In this document: piece after piece, positions 57,697-60,993 of the stretch
Layout: the number at the start of each line of letters is the position of its first letter
Numbering within the stretch: position 1 is the first letter of the stretch
DNA from: Scenedesmus sp. ARA3
Taxonomy: Eukaryota > Chlorophyta > Chlorophyceae > Sphaeropleales > Scenedesmaceae
DNA: 60,993 bases
Assembly: GCA_004335835.1 (NCBI GenBank)
Contig: RWJK01001428.1
Coordinates: 1-60,993, forward strand
Reading direction: 5' to 3'
Made by a program: the position numbers and the translations under genes
The notes under the pieces: model-generated
The model's database searches: none
What the model saw: the letters and a program-made list of their open reading frames with translations, nothing else
What the model was told of the DNA's origin: nothing

Positions 57697-59194
57697 TCCA
57701 GCAGGAGTTACTGAGTCAGCTGGCAGCCCAGAGGCCGAGCAGCAGCAGCAGCAGCAGGCGTTGCGTGTGGTGTACCTGCGTAAGGCGCAGGCGCTGGCTG
57801 CTGACCTGAGGGCGCGGTTTGGGGCTCAGGACGAGCGGTTTAATTTCACCGACACAGCTGACCTGGCAGCGGACTCAGGTGGGTTTGCAGCGTTGTGGTT
57901 TTCCATGAAATGAAGAAAAGAAAAGAGCACATGAGCTGTGTGTTTGTTTGTTGTGGTGTGTGGTGTCGGGTTGGTGTTGTGTCTGGATCAGCATGTTCTG
58001 TTGCTGCTGCTTGCTGGCTGTTGGCGTTGGCAGCAGTAGGACGCTGGCGGCTGACCTTGGATGTGTGATTTGGCGCTCAGGGTGATTGCATTTGAAGGGA
58101 GCGATGCAGCCGACTTGACAGCGGACTCATTATCGTTATTTCAGTGTTTGTGGCCCTGTGCTTGTGCTTTGGTGTGGGTGGCTGTAGGGTGTTGGGTGTC
58201 ACTCGGGGTGTGTGGGCGTGTGGGTATGTGGGGTGTGGGGGCTACACCATTGTTGACATTGTCTGTCGCCGGTCTGATCAGCAGGTCATGTTGTTGGACT
58301 CACGGGTCTCTCAGAGAACTACGAGTTTAACAGCAGGGCCTGCTGCATGGACAGCAGACACACACTGTCTACAATGGTGCATCTAGCTTATCTTGAAGGT
58401 GGAGTGTGGGGGTTACATCATTGTCGACGCTGTCTGTCGCCGGTCCATTCAGCAGGTCAATTTGTCGGACTGTCTTTTCATTCAATGAAGTGGGGGTTCA
58501 ACAAGATGATCTGGTGCATGGATTGGAGGCACACACTGTCGACAATGGTGCACCCCCAACCCCACCTACCCACATGTCGACACATCTTCTATCAAAGAGC
58601 AGGGGGTTAGCGGAAGGGGCTGCTGTATGGGTTGGATTGGAGGCACCAGTGTTGACAATGGTGCACGCCCACCCCCACCTACCCACCATCAAAACATGTG
58701 TTTCCAGGGACCAGGACTTTAGCCAGGCTGCTGTATGGATCGGATCGGAGGCACACACTGTCTACAATGGTGCAACAGGATCTGGCAGGTGGTGGTTGGG
58801 TGTTGCGGTTGGTGCACAGGGTTGTTCTGGGTGTAGCTGTGGGTGCTGCGTTGTTTTGCAGCGTGTAATGTGGTGTCGCTTGTAGCGTGTTTGATAGTCA
58901 TTGCGTGCTGGATGTTTCGGCCAACCATTGTAGCACGTGGCTGCGCCGGCCTGGCATCTTTGTATGATGCAGGTACATGCCATCTTGCTGAAAAAAATTT
59001 TTGACATCCGACCTGCTGCTGCTGCTGTTGCTGCTGCTGCCAGGTGCCCTGCTGCCCGCCATCCTGCACCAGCTGGGCCTGATAACTTACTCAGAGCAGC
59101 TGGCCACCCTTCTGGAGCAGCAGCAGCAGCTGCCGCAGGGCCAGGACGAACGCGCGCTTCGTGCTGCTGCTGTTGCTGCAGTGGACGCTGTTGT

Positions 59195-59241
<47 letters not shown>

Positions 59242-59378
59242 GCAGTGGGGATGCAGGGTTTACTGCCTGGGACTTGAGCTGCTGGCTACTGTCTCAGGTG
59301 CAGGAAGAGGGCCGGCAGCAGCTGTGGAATGGGCAGCTGCTGCTGCCACACAGGACAGTGGGCACTGTGGCGTACTAG
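53668..59378 (+). CDS. Queuosine-salvage (DUF2419/QNG1)-like protein
   Basis: Homologues release queuine from queuosine 5'-phosphate for tRNA modification. Exon model 53668-53711, 53951-54104, 55073-55209, 55802-55913, 56408-56538, 57583-57878 and 59044-59378; phases close, 402 aa. Conserved-looking segments are NLFPIKFDSLEAEVTFLCLY then HLLSFGSGYEQLL, ETIQYGCFGLALSAKR, LDAPWMVAFTPYHVHSAFGI, LQGLGFKSLGAFVLEHL, LVEELADSFPGFQDEAL and VVYLRKAQALAADLRARFG. FNFTDTADLAADSGALLPA, ILHQLGLITYSEQLATLLEQ and a final HRTVGTVAY follow. The order (FP-x-(F/Y)-x-D, then (Y/K)KAQ-LAADL, then a leucine-rich LPA-LxxLG-L-YS) fits my recollection of the family. This rests on motif memory, not alignment, so confidence is moderate for function and high that the gene is real. 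Confidence 0.68.
54165..54315 (+). repeat. Two donor-side copies of exon 2 of the DUF2419-like gene
   Basis: CCCATAAAGTTCGAGAGCTTGGAAGCAGAG plus GTGTGC (54177-54212) and a shorter AGCACGGAGGCAGAG plus GTGTGA copy (about 54296-54316) follow the true donor at 54105. A CAG tract lies between them. Confidence 0.82.
54506..55130 (+). repeat. Five-unit acceptor-side array at exon 3 of the DUF2419-like gene
   Basis: Exon starts after CAG lie at 54506, 54646, 54792, 54930 and 55073 (period 138-146 bp). Each carries VTFLCLYHLLSFGSGYEQLLQA, then intron-like sequence with TTACGTTACAT-like motifs. Only the last continues into ETIQYGCFG. Confidence 0.93.
55210..55545 (+). repeat. Donor-side copies of exon 3 of the DUF2419-like gene
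   Basis: ETIQYGCFGLALSAKR plus GTGAGC recurs with ends near 55301 and 55411, and a degraded copy near 55525. CAG tracts separate the copies. Confidence 0.88.
55600..55801 (+). repeat. Acceptor-side copies of exon 4 of the DUF2419-like gene
   Basis: LDAPWMVAFTPYHVHS-like starts recur near 55697 (after (CTG)nCGTCAG), with a degraded partial copy near 55600-55640, before the true exon at 55802. Confidence 0.85.
55975..56165 (+). repeat. Donor-side copies of exon 4 of the DUF2419-like gene
   Basis: LQPGI(T/N)ISKP plus GTGAGGG recurs at about 55980-56016 and 56095-56158 after the true donor at 55914. Confidence 0.88.
56620..56860 (+). repeat. Donor-side copies of exon 5 of the DUF2419-like gene
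   Basis: Copies of SLGAFVLEHLDGQKKAG plus GTGAGT end near 56692 and 56851, beyond the true donor at 56539. Confidence 0.88.
57026..57660 (+). repeat. Five-unit acceptor-side array at exon 6 of the DUF2419-like gene
   Basis: Exon starts after GCAG lie at 57026, 57164, 57315, 57451 and 57583 (period 132-151 bp). Each has LPATAASLVEELADSFPGF-like sequence with substitutions; only the last runs into VVYLRKAQALA. Confidence 0.92.
58030..58130 (+). repeat. Donor-side copy of exon 6 of the DUF2419-like gene
   Basis: A degraded copy of the exon 6 tail (...LAADL...FGAQ...TADLAADS) sits about 200 bp after the true donor at 57879. Confidence 0.7.
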
Positions 59379-60353
59379 GCTGGCTGCATGTGAGAGGATT
59401 GATTTGTGTGGTGGATGTGTTTCACTGGGGTTTTTGGCCAGCTGCTGGATGGGCAGGTGCTGCAGCCACACAGGACAGTTGGCACGCTGGCTTACTGAGC
59501 CGGCAGCAACCTATTGGGGATGTGTCGTGTTTGTTCGGCCGCCATGCTTGGCCAGCATGTTTGGCCAGCGTGTTTGTGCTGACAGATGTGCAGCTGCTGG
59601 TACATGGTGCGCCATGGTGGGATGTGAGTGGTGGCAGCAGCTGCTGCAGAGAGGCACTGCATGCATGCTGTTGCTGTTTGCAGTGCCATCAGCTGTGCGG
59701 TCTGAAGCTGTGGTGGACATGTAACAACTATTATGTTGCTTTGCCGTTTCTGGTTGGTTACACAAACGCATCTGGCTTCGTTGCGTAGTAGAGTGGGCGT
59801 GCATGTAAAGCATTACGCTTTGGTGCTCGGGTGACTCCAAGGTTCGCATGTACCATCAACGTTACGCTCATTGTCTTTATTATAGAGCATGATTCTACAA
59901 TTGACGAATTTGACGGCATACAGGTGCCTTTCGTGTCTGCCTGGGTGACGCGACGTTGATCGTGTTTGGTCGTGCAAGGCACAAGCATACACCCTAGGCA
60001 GCAGAGGCCAGTACGTCATGCAACATACGTACGTTTAATAACATACATGAACGTTTGCTTAGTCAGCTGCGCTCGATCTCCACCATCTATATGCTGCTGC
60101 CCTGGTGACTCGAGCATATGCGTGGCAGCAGCTACGTCTGCGGCGCCTGGCATCTACATTTGAGCTACGTACACAGTTTGAACCGCAGTGTATCGCGCTC
60201 GACACCAGCCTGAGCAGAGTTCGTCAGCAGCAGCACCCCTCAGCTGCTTGCTGCCCCTGTTTCATTCAAGCGACTCCTCGACATCCAGCACCCCTCGCCA
60301 CTTTAAAGATACCCTACAATATCACAAAGACCTAACGAAGCAAATCTAGCGCC
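59379..60353. other. Intergenic region, including a copy of the terminal coding end
   Basis: At about 59450-59497 the sequence GGGCAGGTGCTGCAGCCACACAGGACAGTTGGCAC...TTACTGA repeats the coding end (HRTVGT(V/L)AY-stop) of the DUF2419-like gene. TGTAA occurs at 59720. No further gene is seen before 60354. Confidence 0.6.
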
Positions 60354-60581
60354 ATGCCCGTGCTGCTGCACAAGATTTGGCAGGTCTTGGGTGTACTCAA
60401 AAAGCACCTGGGGGCACTGGAGCGAAAGTATGCCCGCTTCCAGTCAAGAACTGCCTCGAATTTCAAGCTGAGGATCTCGCTGCTGCTGGCCTTCAGCTTT
60501 GTCAACGTGCTGCTGGGGGCAGTGGTGTACCAATGGGTGACATCGGAGGGCTGGGGTGATGCGATGTTCACTGTGTACGCG
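60354..60581 (+). CDS. First exon of an unidentified membrane protein (cut by window end)
   Basis: ATG at 60354 opens a 76-codon exon ending GCG|GTGAGA. It begins MPVLLHKIWQVLGVLKKHLG, has a basic stretch (ERKYARFQSRTASNFKLR) and then a membrane segment (ISLLLAFSFVNVLLGAVVYQ), followed by SEGWGDAMFTVYA. The topology is that of an N-terminal anchor or first TM of an ion-channel-like protein. The family is not recognised; CASTOR/POLLUX-like is a weak guess. The rest of the gene lies beyond 60993. Confidence 0.55.
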
Positions 60582-60700
60582 GTGAGAGCATGTGCTGCTG
60601 CTGCTGTTGCTGGTCATGTGCGGCATGCTGCTCACACAAAGCCCAATTGAACATATTATGTCCAATGTGCAATAAAACGTCTAGCCGGCGTTTGAACCTG

Positions 60701-60930
60701 TACCAATTGGTGGCGTCGGAGGGCTGGGGTGACGCAATGTTCACTGTGTACGCGGTGAGAGGGCCTGCTGCTGTTGTTGGTCATGTGCTGCATGTTTGCT
60801 CACAGAATGCCTCTGTCAACAGTTTGTTTTTTTGGTGTGCGACAAGTGTTGTAAAATGGCGGCTGTGGTGTACCAATGGGTCACTTCGGAGCGCTGGGGT
60901 GACGCGATGTTCACTGTGTACGCGGTGTGA
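60701..60930 (+). repeat. Two donor-side copies of the partial membrane-protein exon
   Basis: YQ(L/W)V(A/T)SE(G/R)WGDAMFTVYA plus donor recurs with ends at about 60754 (GTGAGA) and 60924 (GTGTGA), after the true donor at 60582. The period is about 170 bp. Confidence 0.9.
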
Positions 60931-60933
60931 GGG

Positions 60934-60934
<1 letters not shown>

Positions 60935-60993
<59 letters not shown>
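60935..60993 (+). repeat. (CTG)n microsatellite at window end
   Basis: An uninterrupted CTG run of about 19 units continues to the last base of the window. Confidence 0.97.

Noticed and set aside
1..60993. tRNA, rRNA, transposase, reverse transcriptase or viral genes
   Set aside because: I looked for conserved motifs and cloverleaf patterns by eye and found none I could support. A tRNAscan or HMM run would be decisive.

Overview
This window is nuclear DNA of a green alga (chlorophyte). The evidence is nuclear genes for plastid proteins (ribosomal L27 and a ClpP/ClpR subunit, both with transit-peptide-like N-termini), a plant-type BET protein (one bromodomain plus a NET domain), many short GT-AG introns, TGTAA motifs about 250-360 bases after several stops, and heavy CAG/CTG content that gives poly-Gln and poly-Ala tracts. 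A Sphaeropleales/Scenedesmaceae-like alga is my best guess; this is inference and was not checked.

Layout: a ZIP metal transporter (minus, 1743-6856); plastid L27 (plus, 7533-9426); a secreted lipocalin-cyclophilin fusion (plus, 10165-13980); a voltage-gated, cyclic-nucleotide-binding-domain K+ channel (minus, 14820-22289, possibly with N-terminal exons to 23529); TRM61, the tRNA m1A58 methyltransferase catalytic subunit (plus, 24795-27973); an unrecognised helical-repeat protein (minus, 29693-31585); a ClpR-like protease subunit containing a 106-base assembly gap (minus, 32849-36380); a CD2BP2/LIN1-type U5 snRNP protein (plus, 36833-42613); a BET bromodomain protein (plus, 44261-51030); a queuosine-salvage (DUF2419)-like protein (plus, 53668-59378); and the first exon of an unidentified membrane protein (plus, from 60354). 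These are unrelated housekeeping genes with no operon-like logic. For eight of them I built exon models whose reading phases close exactly; the proposed introns are GT-AG.

The striking feature is structural. Almost every gene carries tandem arrays of partial exons at its splice junctions. An array is either 'acceptor + start of exon' repeated upstream of the true exon, or 'end of exon + donor' repeated downstream of it. Unit length is about 70-190 bp, copy number 2-8, and the copies are diverged. The same thing happens at stop codons, where coding ends are duplicated into the 3' region. In addition, (CTG)n tracts on the sense strand abut 3' splice sites in genes of both orientations, while (CAG)n tracts sit inside exons. 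Together these suggest a genome-wide process that duplicates exon-intron boundaries.
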